Part shown: positions 17,365 through 25,845 of the stretch, piece by piece | How positions within the stretch are numbered: position 1 is the first letter of the stretch | Layout of the letters: every line of letters starts with the position of its first letter | DNA from: an uncultured Poribacteria bacterium | GTDB lineage: Bacteria; Poribacteria; WGA-4E; WGA-3G | Assembly (NCBI GenBank): GCA_951813545.1 | Contig: OX638352.1 | Span: forward strand, 930,001-994,000 | Length of the DNA: 64,000 nt | Direction of reading: 5' to 3' | Notes under the pieces: generated by a model | Databases searched by the model: none | Told to the model about the DNA's origin: nothing | The model's input: the letters and a program-made list of their open reading frames with translations, nothing else | Position numbers and translations under genes: made by a program

Positions 17365-18186
17365 CTACACCCTATTTTTCTCAAGCCAATTGACGGCAAA
17401 GCCCACAACAGCACGTTGTGGCATGAGCTGGCAATTTGCGATGCCGACCTTACCGCGCTGCACCACCTTGCCCGCATCGGAACGCAAAAAATCCGCACCG
17501 AGACGATCAAAATCCGAAGCGTCTACATCAATATCTTCAAAGGTGGTCCATACCGTTGAACCCGCTTGTGAGATTGGGGCACCCTCCTGTACGACGCGTT
17601 TGCTCGGAAAATCCGATCGGTATTCTGCAAGATGTATGGATGTATTGCTCGAATGTCCAACACCGAGGAGCAGGACGGAACCATGCAAGTCATAGATTCT
17701 GGCAAGCGGTGAGTGTTCACCAAAGCCATAAGCTAAAGCGTGGTTATTTACGATGGATGATGCTTGAGGACCGCGTGCACAAAAGGAACTCTGTGGATGC
17801 GCGCTGCGGAGAACTTCATTTTGTTTTCGGAACGTTTCGGCAATTTTGCCCATTGAACGAGTTGGGGTCAAATCGGGATCGTAGGCGGGCATCGTCTCCC
17901 GTATTGTCTGCCACCACGACTCAGGCACGGGCGGATTCTCCCACTGACTTGGGTCGCTGAGATCGGTTGAGTGGGTCGGCATCACAAGTGTTCCCGTTTC
18001 ACCCAAGACCTCCTGAAGCGCGAGGATGACAGCAACAGCACCACCACAGATCCATCCGATCGCGCTCAAGGACGAATGGACGAGTAAGACCATCCCTTTT
18101 TCAATACCGAGTGCTCTGAAATCCGCTTGCAACGATTCAACTGTGGCGAGGGTTTTCGTTTTACAAACTATTTGACCTTCACGCAT
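17365..18186 (-). CDS. Aminoglycoside 3-N-acetyltransferase-like protein (AAC(3)/YokD family)
   Basis: A 273-residue Antibiotic_NAT-fold protein. Family motifs: 'VLLVHSSLSAIGWICGGA' near the N-terminus, 'GETGTLVMPTHSTDLS', 'RSMGKIAETFRKQNEVLRS', 'HPQSSFCARGPQA' and 'VLLLGVGHSSNTSIHLAEYR'. It uses acetyl-CoA to acylate an amine. Resistance is possible, but chromosomal members often have other roles. The track to TTG 18192 is possible, but ATG 18186 has GGAAGGT at proper spacing. It runs with the methyltransferase gene upstream (35-nt gap). Confidence 0.82.
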   Translation of the reverse strand: MREGQIVCKTKTLATVESLQADFRALGIEKGMVLLVHSSLSAIGWICGGAVAVILALQEVLGETGTLVMPTHSTDLSDPSQWENPPVPESWWQTIRETMPAYDPDLTPTRSMGKIAETFRKQNEVLRSAHPQSSFCARGPQASSIVNNHALAYGFGEHSPLARIYDLHGSVLLLGVGHSSNTSIHLAEYRSDFPSKRVVQEGAPISQAGSTVWTTFEDIDVDASDFDRLGADFLRSDAGKVVQRGKVGIANCQLMPQRAVVGFAVNWLEKNRV

Positions 18187-18221
18187 TATCAACTACCTTC
18201 CATAAGACACTCGCGACGCGT

Positions 18222-19085
18222 TTACTTCATTCCTATCGCAAGTATATGCGAACTCATACCGAGTATTGACGGTTCTGCTTCAACCTTACGAATCAAATCT
18301 AAAACTGCAGCGCGTTGGTCAGGGTTTGCCCAATAACTTTCAACTGACCTAAAAAGCCATGTCGGTCCTTGCACAGCGAGCGTTACTTGATGCTGGAAAC
18401 CTGCTTCGATTACTTCGGAGCGGAACTCTTCTGGGCGGTGGAGATATGCATCTGTAAAAAATTCTAAATTCTCAGTTGGATTCTGATGATACCCCGTTTC
18501 GAGGTCGCTTTGAACAATATCTCTGGAGACCGAGTCGCCCAATCGGTCCTTGCAGAAAAAATCAAGTAGAGAGGCGAAACGCGAGATACCGGCAGCAACC
18601 ATAACCCCACCCTTTCGTAATACACGATATGCTTCTTTCAACGCAAGCAGCCGCTCACTTTTATCAACCAGATGATAGAGCGGTCCCAATAATAGAACAG
18701 CGTCCGCAGACACCGACGAAAAACGGAGTGCGCGTGCATCGCCAAGCGATATACTGGCAATCGGGTGTTCTGGCTGTTGATTTGAGGCTTCTTTCGCCTG
18801 TTCAATATGTAAATCTACTGGATCAACGAGGTGGACTTCATAGCCCACCTTTGCTAACCAACAGGCATAGGGACCCGAACCGCCCCCGATGTCCAAAACG
18901 ATTGCTGGTGGATTGGGTAAATAGCGTGTGATAATCTCTTGCGTCCGTGCAAATTCTATTTGTCCTCTGACATCATTTGTAAGTCTTTTTGATTCTTCTG
19001 TTTGTCTATAGAACGAAAGGATCTCGTCTGAAAATTGATACAATTTCTTATTCCTTAGTGAAACCGTGTCACGTTGTGTGTACAT
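18222..19085 (-). CDS. Class I SAM-dependent methyltransferase
   Basis: A 287-residue methyltransferase with motif I 'AIVLDIGGGSGPYACWLAK', motif II 'VHLVDPVDLHIEQAK', 'ISLGDARALRFSSVSADAVL' and 'LLGPLYHLVDKSERLLALKE', then 'AYRVLRKGGVMVAAGISRF'. It resembles UbiE/Methyltransf_25-type enzymes of unknown acceptor. It is followed on the same strand by the AAC(3)-like gene. Confidence 0.83.
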   Translation of the reverse strand: MYTQRDTVSLRNKKLYQFSDEILSFYRQTEESKRLTNDVRGQIEFARTQEIITRYLPNPPAIVLDIGGGSGPYACWLAKVGYEVHLVDPVDLHIEQAKEASNQQPEHPIASISLGDARALRFSSVSADAVLLLGPLYHLVDKSERLLALKEAYRVLRKGGVMVAAGISRFASLLDFFCKDRLGDSVSRDIVQSDLETGYHQNPTENLEFFTDAYLHRPEEFRSEVIEAGFQHQVTLAVQGPTWLFRSVESYWANPDQRAAVLDLIRKVEAEPSILGMSSHILAIGMK

Positions 19086-19110
19086 TTGCTAACAAATCGG
19101 TCCGTGTGAT

Positions 19111-19314
19111 TCAATCAGATTTCGATTTTCTCAGTTCCATTGCTGCATTGCTGATATCCTCCACGCTTTTTTCAGCCCATAATTTTCTCTGCCACTTGGT
19201 GTAATCAAACGGAGAACGCATAATCAATGCAATGAACTTTTCAGCTTGGACATCGCCTAAAGCTTCCGTAAGAGCCTTTAAGCCTTCTATCTTGAGTTGT
19301 TCATCTGTTATCAT
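19111..19314 (-). CDS. Small conserved helical protein, function unknown
   Basis: A 67-residue product (MITDEQLKIEGLKALTEALG...), mostly predicted helix, with 'AEKFIALIMRSPFDYTKWQ' and 'SVEDISNAAMELRKS'. Similar short proteins occur beside toxin genes in cyanobacteria and other genomes, but no toxin is adjacent here. A TTG start at 19329 is possible; the ATG at 19314 gives the more natural N-terminus, though no ribosome site is clear. It lies between two methyltransferase genes on the same strand. Confidence 0.55.
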   Translation of the reverse strand: MITDEQLKIEGLKALTEALGDVQAEKFIALIMRSPFDYTKWQRKLWAEKSVEDISNAAMELRKSKSD

Positions 19315-19353
19315 AGAAGATACTACCAATAAATTCCTGCTTCATCAAGCCTC

Positions 19354-20124
19354 TCAATATTTAGCAACATGAACAGCACCTTTTGAAGGGTGATGCCACG
19401 TAAGTTGCACCTCAGAGAACCCCGCCTCTCGAAGGACGCGGGCTTGTGTCTCCGGTGATAGTGTGATATCGTAGTTCCACTCGGCACGGTCACCTCCTGG
19501 AAGCTTCGCAATCCATCTATGGTACCAATAGAGTGTACTCTTCTCTCCTTCAACTGTGTTGGTCTGATCGCCTTCTATGTAGATGCCAGTTGTCCGCAAA
19601 GCCTGTCTTACCTCTTTGTAGATGGCAACTTTTCGCTCTGGAAGGAAGTGATGCATGGTTAGGGTAGAAATAGCATAGTCATACGCATGATGTCCAAACG
19701 CAAGCTCCAATAAAGAGCCTTGCTGTAATTCCAATTGTGCGGTTTTATTAGCGAATTTCGCGCTGAGCTGCTTAAGCATGTTCGGTGCCCTATCAACTGC
19801 TGTAACTTTGGCATTGGGTGCCCTTTTAAAAACGAACTCAAGTTGAATCCCCGTCCCACAACCGAGATCCAGAATGTCAATCGGTGCATCTGTCTGTGGT
19901 ATCTGAAGGGCGACAGCCTGATAGAATGGATCATCGGGTTTCGCGCCAAACTTTTGATCCCAGATATCAGCGGTTGAATTGAAGAATCCAGGAAGTTCTT
20001 CAATACCGTCGGTTGTCCATTCAGGTACATCATCACCCACCGGTCCGGGGGCGATTTGCAGTTGCGCCGCTCGCTTCAGAAATTCATCGTTTATGACTTG
20101 CGTTTGGTGTTCGTCTTTTGGCAC
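19354..20124 (-). CDS. Class I SAM-dependent methyltransferase
   Basis: A 256-residue enzyme. Motif I is 'IDILDLGCGTGIQLEFVFKR', motif II 'VTAVDRAPNMLKQL', then 'QGSLLELAFGHHAYDYAIS' and 'LTMHHFLPERKVAIYKEVRQ'. The C-terminus 'REAGFSEVQLTWHHPSKGAV' is the usual last-strand region. It resembles TrmB/Tam-like small-molecule methyltransferases; the substrate is unknown. It is the third methyltransferase within 5 kb. Confidence 0.84.
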   Translation of the reverse strand: MPKDEHQTQVINDEFLKRAAQLQIAPGPVGDDVPEWTTDGIEELPGFFNSTADIWDQKFGAKPDDPFYQAVALQIPQTDAPIDILDLGCGTGIQLEFVFKRAPNAKVTAVDRAPNMLKQLSAKFANKTAQLELQQGSLLELAFGHHAYDYAISTLTMHHFLPERKVAIYKEVRQALRTTGIYIEGDQTNTVEGEKSTLYWYHRWIAKLPGGDRAEWNYDITLSPETQARVLREAGFSEVQLTWHHPSKGAVHVAKY

Positions 20125-20169
20125 GTTAGCACCTCACCCAGTGTTCTATTCATTTTGAATTTTAGTTTA

Positions 20170-20239
20170 GGTTCGTAGTAGTGGATTTATCGCACGTGTG
20201 TAGGTTAACAACGGGCAATGAATTACCCTACTACGAACC
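20170..20239. repeat. 12-bp perfect inverted repeat, 46-nt loop
   Basis: GGTTCGTAGTAG at 20170-20181 is the exact reverse complement of 20228-20239. It sits between the divergently placed methyltransferase start and the LamG 3' end. It may be a small non-autonomous element or a structured RNA; no reading frame lies inside. Confidence 0.6.
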
Positions 20240-20292
20240 AAAGCGGCCCCTAATTTTGAAAGTGAATAAAATACTCGTTATTCCGAAACTGG

Positions 20293-21051
20293 TTATCGGG
20301 TCTGTTTCACCCATGCCCACGTTATCGCCAATTTATCCTCTGGGTCAACGGAAAGTGGTTCGAGGTCTAAGGCGTTGGTGACATCAATGTAATTTGCCTT
20401 TCCAAACCCACCCTTACCGTCATTTGCATTTTTGGTATTATCGTTGGCATCGCCTCCATCGAAAGTATAGTGAGCGTTCAGTCCCTTTTCATCGCCGTTG
20501 AGTACATTCATCATGAATTCATTAATTTCTTCTTCGGTCCGAGCAACTTCCCAGATACGGATTTCGTCAATGGCTCCTGTACAGAACCAATTTTGACTAT
20601 CACCGACCCCAATATACAGCGATGCCTCAGTTGCTGCTAATTCCTTTGCCTCAAAAGGTAGGGCACCCTTCTCCTCTCCATCAATATAGGTCCGCATCTC
20701 TTTACCATCCCAGACACCCGCGACATGCTGCCATTCATTCGGCTTCAATCCAGGGACATCAAGGATTTTTGTGCCGGGCCAAAGGACAAATCGCAATCCG
20801 TTTCCATTTTGGACAATCTCTGGAAAGATGTAATCCCTTTGACCGCCCCAGTCCTTTGCAAGGCATTCGCCGACCGGTTTGCTCATGTTCATCCACGCTT
20901 CTATCGTTATAGCAGTTTTCGGATTTAAGCTGTCACTGTTTGGGACTTCAATAGCCGTCTTTCCGTCTAACTCCAGTGCCAGATTTTTCGCCCAAAGTGT
21001 ACCCGGTATTACCAGCCCGATAATGAGTATAATAAAAAACAAGACTTTCAT
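20293..21051 (-). CDS. Secreted LamG / concanavalin-A-like lectin-fold protein
   Basis: A 252-residue exported protein. AGGAGGAAACC directly precedes the ATG at 21051, and the first ~22 residues (MKVLFFIILIIGLVIPGTLWA) are a signal peptide. A single LamG domain spans ~25-205: 'LALELDGKTAIEVPNSDSLN', 'ITIEAWMNM', 'WQHVAGVWDGKEMRTYIDG' and 'GAIDEIRIWEVARTEEEI'. The C-terminus is PEDKLAITWAWVKQTR, a variant of the tail found on three other secreted proteins in the window. LamG domains bind carbohydrates or glycoproteins. It is likely displayed at or beyond the envelope. Confidence 0.85.
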   Translation of the reverse strand: MKVLFFIILIIGLVIPGTLWAKNLALELDGKTAIEVPNSDSLNPKTAITIEAWMNMSKPVGECLAKDWGGQRDYIFPEIVQNGNGLRFVLWPGTKILDVPGLKPNEWQHVAGVWDGKEMRTYIDGEEKGALPFEAKELAATEASLYIGVGDSQNWFCTGAIDEIRIWEVARTEEEINEFMMNVLNGDEKGLNAHYTFDGGDANDNTKNANDGKGGFGKANYIDVTNALDLEPLSVDPEDKLAITWAWVKQTR

Positions 21052-21151
21052 GGTTTCCTCCTGAGTTGCCAATTTCGATCAGCAATTGGAAATTTTTGCC
21101 ACAAAATGGGCAAGATTATCTAAGTCTTCAATTCAAACAACCAAGACAAGC

Positions 21152-21283
21152 AGGACTTATGTAATGGACGTTCGTCGCTACTCTGTTCCGCAGGATGGCT
21201 TCGGAAACCTTCGTGCCCTGCGTGCATTCAGGTTCGGATGGGCACAAAGAACCATCCGAACAGCGTTTTGATACGTAAGTCCT
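21152..21283. mobile_element. 132-bp MITE-like element
   Basis: It is bounded by AGGACTTATGTA (21152-21163) and its inverted copy TACGTAAGTCCT (21272-21283), differing at one base. Inside is a second hairpin: GTTCGGATGG (21232-21241) against CCATCCGAAC (21252-21261). It has no coding capacity. Termini starting AGGACTTA resemble ends of several IS families, so it may be mobilised by a transposase elsewhere in the genome. Confidence 0.6.
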
Positions 21284-21290
21284 AACAAAT

Positions 21291-22298
21291 TTAACAGGTA
21301 GCCTTCATCAAATTGATGAAAGCCTGTTGATTGTTAATCGCTCTCTCGTCTCTTCCACCCATATAGGAATCTTGAAACGCCATGCCCATGCCAGAAACGA
21401 AAACCGCCCCTTCACCATAACGCCTTTTGGCTAACAGGTCTTCTCCAGTGGCAGCACTTCCAAGAACCTCATAGTCTTCGCCAACAACCTCAGCAGGACA
21501 CTGAAGTGCTATCTCACTGACATCACTGAAAACCTCTGCAGCAAGGTTCTCTGCCTTCCTGAACTCTGGGTCCGGTATCGGTCTGAGTTCAATATCAAAT
21601 TCCTTCAGCAATGGATTGTAAAAATCAGGGTGATCCGCACCACCACTACTCCCCCAACATAAGACAAACAGGCTTCCACCGTTTGCCACATAATTCGTAA
21701 TTGCCTCAATTTCACTGGGAACAAAAGGAACAATTGTACCGGCATACTTGCTGTGCAGCATCAGCACATCATAATCAGAGAGTAGGTCTTTCCATAATTT
21801 CCTATCGGAGTTTGTTCCGACTTCAAAACCGCTTTTTCGTAGCAGCGAATATGCTGTATACTGAGAAAAGTTATAGACACCAAGTCCTCTTATGTCCGAT
21901 TGATTATGGGAGAAATCGAGTAGGATCCGGTGATCGGTGGAGGACAGAACCTCTGCTGCGTCGGATTGCACTGCAAACGTGGATATTGGTGTACCACAGC
22001 CACCTTTCGTTGTCCCTATTGTCCGGCCCGCATCGTCAAGCACTTCAAGATGCCAGAGATAGTTCCCACCAATGTCCAAATCTGTCTCTTCAAGGCGAAC
22101 TTGCGTTTCCTTCGTTTCCTTGATACAAGCCGCCTCCTTCCCTCTAATCTCGTTAATCAAAAGAACATACGTGTGCGCACTATCTACCGACTCCCACTGG
22201 AAAACATGGGGCAATGAAATCCGTTCTTCATTGTCTGGGGATAACCGAACAATTGGTTTCGTTGGAGAATTATCGGAACAGCCACAATTGGAATTCAT
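21291..22298 (-). CDS. Ig/FN3-like domain plus glutamine-amidotransferase-fold protein
   Basis: A 335-residue protein. After a short Cys-rich start (MNSNCGCSDN) comes a beta-sandwich of about 90 residues ('PIVRLSPDN', 'FQWESVDSAHTYVLLIN', 'YLWHLEVLDDAGRTIG'). The C-terminal ~210 residues have the class I glutamine-amidotransferase/ThuA-like layout: 'HRILLDFSHNQSD', 'DYDVLMLHSKYAG', 'ITNYVANGGSLFVLCWGSSG' and 'RYGEGAVFVSGMGMAFQD'. The cysteine in 'LFVLCWG' is where a nucleophile could be, but no catalytic triad is certain. CAAGGAGGC precedes the ATG. No signal peptide is visible. Confidence 0.6.
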   Translation of the reverse strand: MNSNCGCSDNSPTKPIVRLSPDNEERISLPHVFQWESVDSAHTYVLLINEIRGKEAACIKETKETQVRLEETDLDIGGNYLWHLEVLDDAGRTIGTTKGGCGTPISTFAVQSDAAEVLSSTDHRILLDFSHNQSDIRGLGVYNFSQYTAYSLLRKSGFEVGTNSDRKLWKDLLSDYDVLMLHSKYAGTIVPFVPSEIEAITNYVANGGSLFVLCWGSSGGADHPDFYNPLLKEFDIELRPIPDPEFRKAENLAAEVFSDVSEIALQCPAEVVGEDYEVLGSAATGEDLLAKRRYGEGAVFVSGMGMAFQDSYMGGRDERAINNQQAFINLMKATC

Positions 22299-22415
22299 CG
22301 TTTATGCCTCCTTGTTGTTTACGCTCGACATATACTATACCAAGTCTCTGCAATTAGTATAGCCACCTTTTTGGCAAATAACAAAAGAACCTTTTATGCT
22401 TGGAAATGTTCAAAT

Positions 22416-23306
22416 CTATGATGACAAATCGTCAAGCATCTGGCGGATGTTGTGTTCGCCGCTATCAATAAACAGCGGTGCTAAGGGCCCCCTACCGTGT
22501 AAGGTTTGAAGTAGGGTATCAATCTGTATCATACGCTGTTGCGGCGTGCGGCACCTGAGCCATTTTTTAGCGAATTCACGTGCTGGCTTCGGATTGCCAG
22601 TTCTCAGCGAACGGGTGCTTTTACGCCACGTCTGCCATCTGAAGGTATATTCACAATTTGGACATTCGAGTTTCTCATCTTTCTTTTTTAAGCTCTTGCG
22701 GTAGTCCCGCCACCGGCGTTTGTAGCCGCAGACCGTGCATTCAATATTGCCGTGTACATGGATAGCGATTTCTTGACACTTGGGACAGCGCAGTTCAGGA
22801 CGAGAGTGTCGGTGTCGGACAGTTTGAACTGGAGTATCAGGTCTACGGACGAGGTTAAGGCAGTGCGGACACGGTAAGAGTACACGGGTTCTCACGGATT
22901 GCTTGTAAGCTTCCTTGGACCATGTTTCACCACAGGTACATCGCAACCCAACTTCTTTGTACAGAACAGAGCGACAGTCAAAACATCGTGGCGTGTCTCG
23001 AAGTGCTTGACGGCAGTCGCGCCAGAGAAGCCGCCCTGTGCAATGCGGGCAGCGGAACCAGTGTTCGTGAGTTCCACCTTCGCCGGTACTAAAGAGTGGG
23101 TCAATCTGCCTCGCTATCTTTGTGCTACACTCTGGGCACGGCACGCGTCCTTCACGGTAAACATCGGCGACTGTAGCGATGTCCGTACAACGCGCGTAAA
23201 GCTCCCAACCGACATCGTGTAGCAGCGTATCATCGTAGATGCCGAGCCGAGCATATCGGTAAAGTTGACGGATTTTTATGGGTTTTACGCGGGGTGCCCA
23301 ATTCAT
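22416..23306 (-). CDS. Tandem zinc-ribbon protein, function unknown
   Basis: A 296-residue protein unlike any enzyme I recognise. It has at least seven C-x2-C knuckles plus one C-x-C, roughly between residues 57 and 245 (CPEC, CPHC, CFDC, CTC, CPHC, CPKC, CTVC, CPNC). Most are followed by a tryptophan and a basic patch: 'LLWRDCRQAL', 'TWSKEAYKQSV', 'RRWRDYRKSL', 'FRWQTWRKST'. The unit C-x2-C ... W ... (R/K)(K/Q)(S/A) ... C-P-x-C recalls DUF4379-type ribbons, which suggests nucleic-acid binding. The N-terminus and the last 50 residues are helical. It stands alone between unrelated genes. Confidence 0.7.
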   Translation of the reverse strand: MNWAPRVKPIKIRQLYRYARLGIYDDTLLHDVGWELYARCTDIATVADVYREGRVPCPECSTKIARQIDPLFSTGEGGTHEHWFRCPHCTGRLLWRDCRQALRDTPRCFDCRSVLYKEVGLRCTCGETWSKEAYKQSVRTRVLLPCPHCLNLVRRPDTPVQTVRHRHSRPELRCPKCQEIAIHVHGNIECTVCGYKRRWRDYRKSLKKKDEKLECPNCEYTFRWQTWRKSTRSLRTGNPKPAREFAKKWLRCRTPQQRMIQIDTLLQTLHGRGPLAPLFIDSGEHNIRQMLDDLSS

Positions 23307-23343
23307 AGTGATTCCATCATTTTCTTTTTTAACACACTTTATA

Positions 23344-23532
23344 TTAGGTGTACTTCATTGCCTCGTGAATATCAGCGACCTCCAATTCTGGATAATCCTC
23401 AATAATCTCCTCAATCGACTGACCATTGGCTAATAATTTGAGAATTACACTGGCTGTGATTCGGGTACCTCGAATCACAGGTTGACCAAGACAAATCTTT
23501 GGATTAATTTGAATTCGATTCAGTTTTTCCAT
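23344..23532 (-). CDS. DUF433 family protein (putative antitoxin-like)
   Basis: A 62-residue protein matching DUF433: 'RIQINPKICLGQPVIRGTRI', 'ASVILKLLANGQSIEEIIEDYP' and 'VADIHEAMKY'. The domain has a winged-helix-like DNA-binding form and usually pairs with a DUF5615 PIN-like toxin. The ATG at 23532 has GGAG 6 nt upstream; a GTG at 23544 is less likely. It is the second gene of a pair with the HicB-like gene, 11 nt apart. No PIN toxin follows. Confidence 0.8.
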   Translation of the reverse strand: MEKLNRIQINPKICLGQPVIRGTRITASVILKLLANGQSIEEIIEDYPELEVADIHEAMKYT

Positions 23533-23543
23533 TTCTATCTCCA

Positions 23544-23753
23544 CTAAACTACGGCTAACAACAACGCCTCAAAATGTTCTTCAGGTACCGGCAGCCCATC
23601 TTCTTTAAGGGCGACAATATACCCATCAATTGCTTCTCTGATATTATGGACAACTTTTTGCTTTGTCTCAGCCTGACTGATACAACCCGGCAAACTGGGA
23701 CATTCAGCAATCCAATAGCCATCTTCACCCCGATAAATAACTACCTGTCTCAT
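23544..23753 (-). CDS. HicB-like antitoxin family protein
   Basis: A 69-residue protein with the HicB/UPF0150 core: 'VIYRGEDGYWIAECPSLPGC', 'SQAETKQKVVHNIREAIDGY' and 'DGLPVPEE'. It has the partial RNase H-like fold but no C-terminal DNA-binding extension. No HicA gene lies beside it; the partner is a DUF433 gene. Such orphan HicB genes are common next to DUF433 or PIN-type genes. Confidence 0.82.
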   Translation of the reverse strand: MRQVVIYRGEDGYWIAECPSLPGCISQAETKQKVVHNIREAIDGYIVALKEDGLPVPEEHFEALLLAVV

Positions 23754-23829
23754 TGTTTATCTCCAATACAAAGACCTTGCTCAAGAACCAAGGTTAAGAA
23801 AAACGAAATCTCTCTATCCACTCTACAAA

Positions 23830-24849
23830 TTACGCCGGAATCTGAACAACCTCTCCGGTTTCAATGCTACGGCTAATTGCTTCTAATACGCGCATGTTCT
23901 GGTAGGAATCTTCAAGGCTTGAGTGTGGCTGTGTTCCTGCTTGCAGCGACTTTGCCCAATGCTGCATCTCTTCGAGATAACCCGGTCTGCCAATACCGTG
24001 GTATGCAGTATTGAGGTCCCATTCTTCAGTAGGTGTATCCGCATATCCACCACCGGTTCCAAGCCATGTCGGGACACGGTAGAGACGTAGTTTACGCGTC
24101 TCAAATACCTGTATTGCCTGATTGCCGGTACCTTTGACGAAAACCATCGCTTCCAAAATCGGACCGGTACCGAGCGTCATCGTGCCGATGCCCCCGTTTT
24201 CATAACGTAGGTTCACGGACATTGAGACAGTACTCGATTCGGCATCAACCGTGCCCATCGCGAAGACATCGCTGACCTGCCCCGTAAAGAAACGCATGCA
24301 ATCGGTCGGATGAATTGCCTGATCAAGCATGAAGGGCCAGGCAAAGGGCGATCCCGCTTCTTGAAGACGGGGACCCGGGGCGAGGTATCGGGTGTGATAT
24401 TGACAGACTTCACCGAACTCATCTTCGTCCATCAACTGTTTGGCAATCTGATGTGCCGGAGCATGCCGCCACATGGTGCCTACCATGCCGGTTTTGCCGG
24501 TCTCAACCGACGCATCAACGAGCATTTTCGCGCCTTCAGCAGTGGTCGCAGGTGGCTTTTCTGTATAGATATGATAACCTCGTTGGAGACACTCAATACC
24601 GATGTCGCGGTGTAGTTTGTCCTCCGGTCTACCGACCACAGCCACGGCATAAAGGTCTTCATTTTTGAACATCTCATTGTAATCGGTGTAATGACGGAGT
24701 GCTCCAAACCTACGGGCGTTTGATGCCGCCTTCTCTTCGACGAGATCACAGGTAGCAACGAATTCAAATTCTGGCACCATCGGTATGCACTGTTGCAATT
24801 GCGACGACATGCCACCACAACCAATAAAAGCAATTCGGATTTTGTCCAT
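23830..24849 (-). CDS. Gfo/Idh/MocA family oxidoreductase
   Basis: A 339-residue NAD(P)-dependent oxidoreductase. The Rossmann motif is 'RIAFIGCGGMSSQLQQ'; the catalytic EKP motif is in 'HIYTEKPPATTAEGAK'; the C-terminal sheet domain has 'WRHAPAHQIAKQLMD', 'LDQAIHPTDCMRFF' and 'GTGPILEAMVFVKGTG'. It acts on a sugar or polyol, unidentified. GGAG lies ~9 nt before the ATG. It follows the dehalogenase-like gene by 42 nt on the same strand and may be co-transcribed. Confidence 0.88.
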   Translation of the reverse strand: MDKIRIAFIGCGGMSSQLQQCIPMVPEFEFVATCDLVEEKAASNARRFGALRHYTDYNEMFKNEDLYAVAVVGRPEDKLHRDIGIECLQRGYHIYTEKPPATTAEGAKMLVDASVETGKTGMVGTMWRHAPAHQIAKQLMDEDEFGEVCQYHTRYLAPGPRLQEAGSPFAWPFMLDQAIHPTDCMRFFTGQVSDVFAMGTVDAESSTVSMSVNLRYENGGIGTMTLGTGPILEAMVFVKGTGNQAIQVFETRKLRLYRVPTWLGTGGGYADTPTEEWDLNTAYHGIGRPGYLEEMQHWAKSLQAGTQPHSSLEDSYQNMRVLEAISRSIETGEVVQIPA

Positions 24850-24891
24850 AAGGTATTCTCCAATCCAAGTATAAGGGATCGCTCCTACCGC

Positions 24892-25611
24892 TTATTCCAC
24901 CCCTAACAGATCTGCCAACTCGTTAAAATCGTTGGCGACGAGGTCAGATGGATGCGCGTTTACTCCTTGTGCTCTGCCGGGCCCATACTCTAAAGGGCGA
25001 GGGACCAGCACTGTCTGAAAACCGACAGCTTGTGAGGCTCGAAGGTCACCAGGGTGTGCAGCAACCATCATAACTTCGCTTGGGGACAAACCGAGCAGAG
25101 AAGCAGCGGTTTGATAAACTTCGGGATCCGGTTTGTAATGTCCTGTTAATTCGGCAGATAGGATACAATCCCACGGTAGTCCCGCAAATTTTGCCATATT
25201 GGTTAACAAAGCAATGTTCCCGTTAGAGAGCGTAGCGACGATATACTGCTTACGGAGCCTTTTCAATCCACTGACTGCATCGGGCCACGGTTTGAGTCGA
25301 TGCCAGACCCGATTCAGATAATCCTTATCGGCTTCGCTCAAACCGACAATTTTGAATTCGTCAAGAAGGCTATCCAAGATGATCCGATGCAGTGCGTCGA
25401 TATTCTGCCACGTCAATTCGCCACGCCGAACTCTATCCATCGCGGGACCGTATCCAGCGCGCCATTTCAAGGCGAACTGCGTCCAATCAATATCAATACC
25501 GTGGGTGTTCCCAAATTCTTCACCTTCGGCAACAATTGAACCGTACCAATCCACAACTGTGCCAAAAACATCAAAGGTGAGTGCTTTGACTTTGGAAGGT
25601 GCCCTTTGCAT
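24892..25611 (-). CDS. HAD-superfamily hydrolase, type II haloacid-dehalogenase-like
   Basis: A 239-residue protein. HAD motif I is 'ALTFDVFGTVVDWYGSI' (nucleophile Asp plus the D-x(7)-D-W of type II haloacid dehalogenases). Motif II is 'VATLSNGNIALL', motif III Lys is in 'ELTGHYKPDPEVYQTA', and motif IV is 'MMVAAHPGDLRASQAVGF'. It may dehalogenate 2-haloacids or dephosphorylate a small molecule. The long frame reaches 25659, but ATG 25611 has AAAGGG upstream. It is upstream of the Gfo/Idh/MocA gene in a probable two-gene operon. Confidence 0.84.
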   Translation of the reverse strand: MQRAPSKVKALTFDVFGTVVDWYGSIVAEGEEFGNTHGIDIDWTQFALKWRAGYGPAMDRVRRGELTWQNIDALHRIILDSLLDEFKIVGLSEADKDYLNRVWHRLKPWPDAVSGLKRLRKQYIVATLSNGNIALLTNMAKFAGLPWDCILSAELTGHYKPDPEVYQTAASLLGLSPSEVMMVAAHPGDLRASQAVGFQTVLVPRPLEYGPGRAQGVNAHPSDLVANDFNELADLLGVE

Positions 25612-25719
25612 TGCCTTATCCCTTTCTGTCGTCCGAAATTTACCAAGAAGAATGGGCATTCTTTTTTTAATTCAAGTCACATCATATACCAACTCATCTC
25701 AATTGTCCACTGAATTGTT

Positions 25720-25842
25720 TCATCTATCCCTTAAATCAAGATACCTTTGGACCCATTCATCAGAAAGCGTGTCTGCCTGTTTCTTCAGTCTCCGCTCCGC
25801 ACAAGTCAAGCCATTTGGACATTCAATCCCAAGATAATCCAA
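25720..25842 (-). CDS. possible 40-residue small ORF downstream of the VOC gene
   Basis: Directly after the TAA of the VOC gene, in the same frame, a TTG at 25842 opens a 40-codon frame: MDYLGIECPNGLTCAERRLK then KQADTLSDEWVQRYLDLRDR. Its composition looks protein-like, with helical charged residues and two Cys. There is no ribosome site, so it might be read-through, a relic of a longer gene, or chance. Confidence 0.3.
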   Translation of the reverse strand: MDYLGIECPNGLTCAERRLKKQADTLSDEWVQRYLDLRDR

Positions 25843-25845
25843 CGC

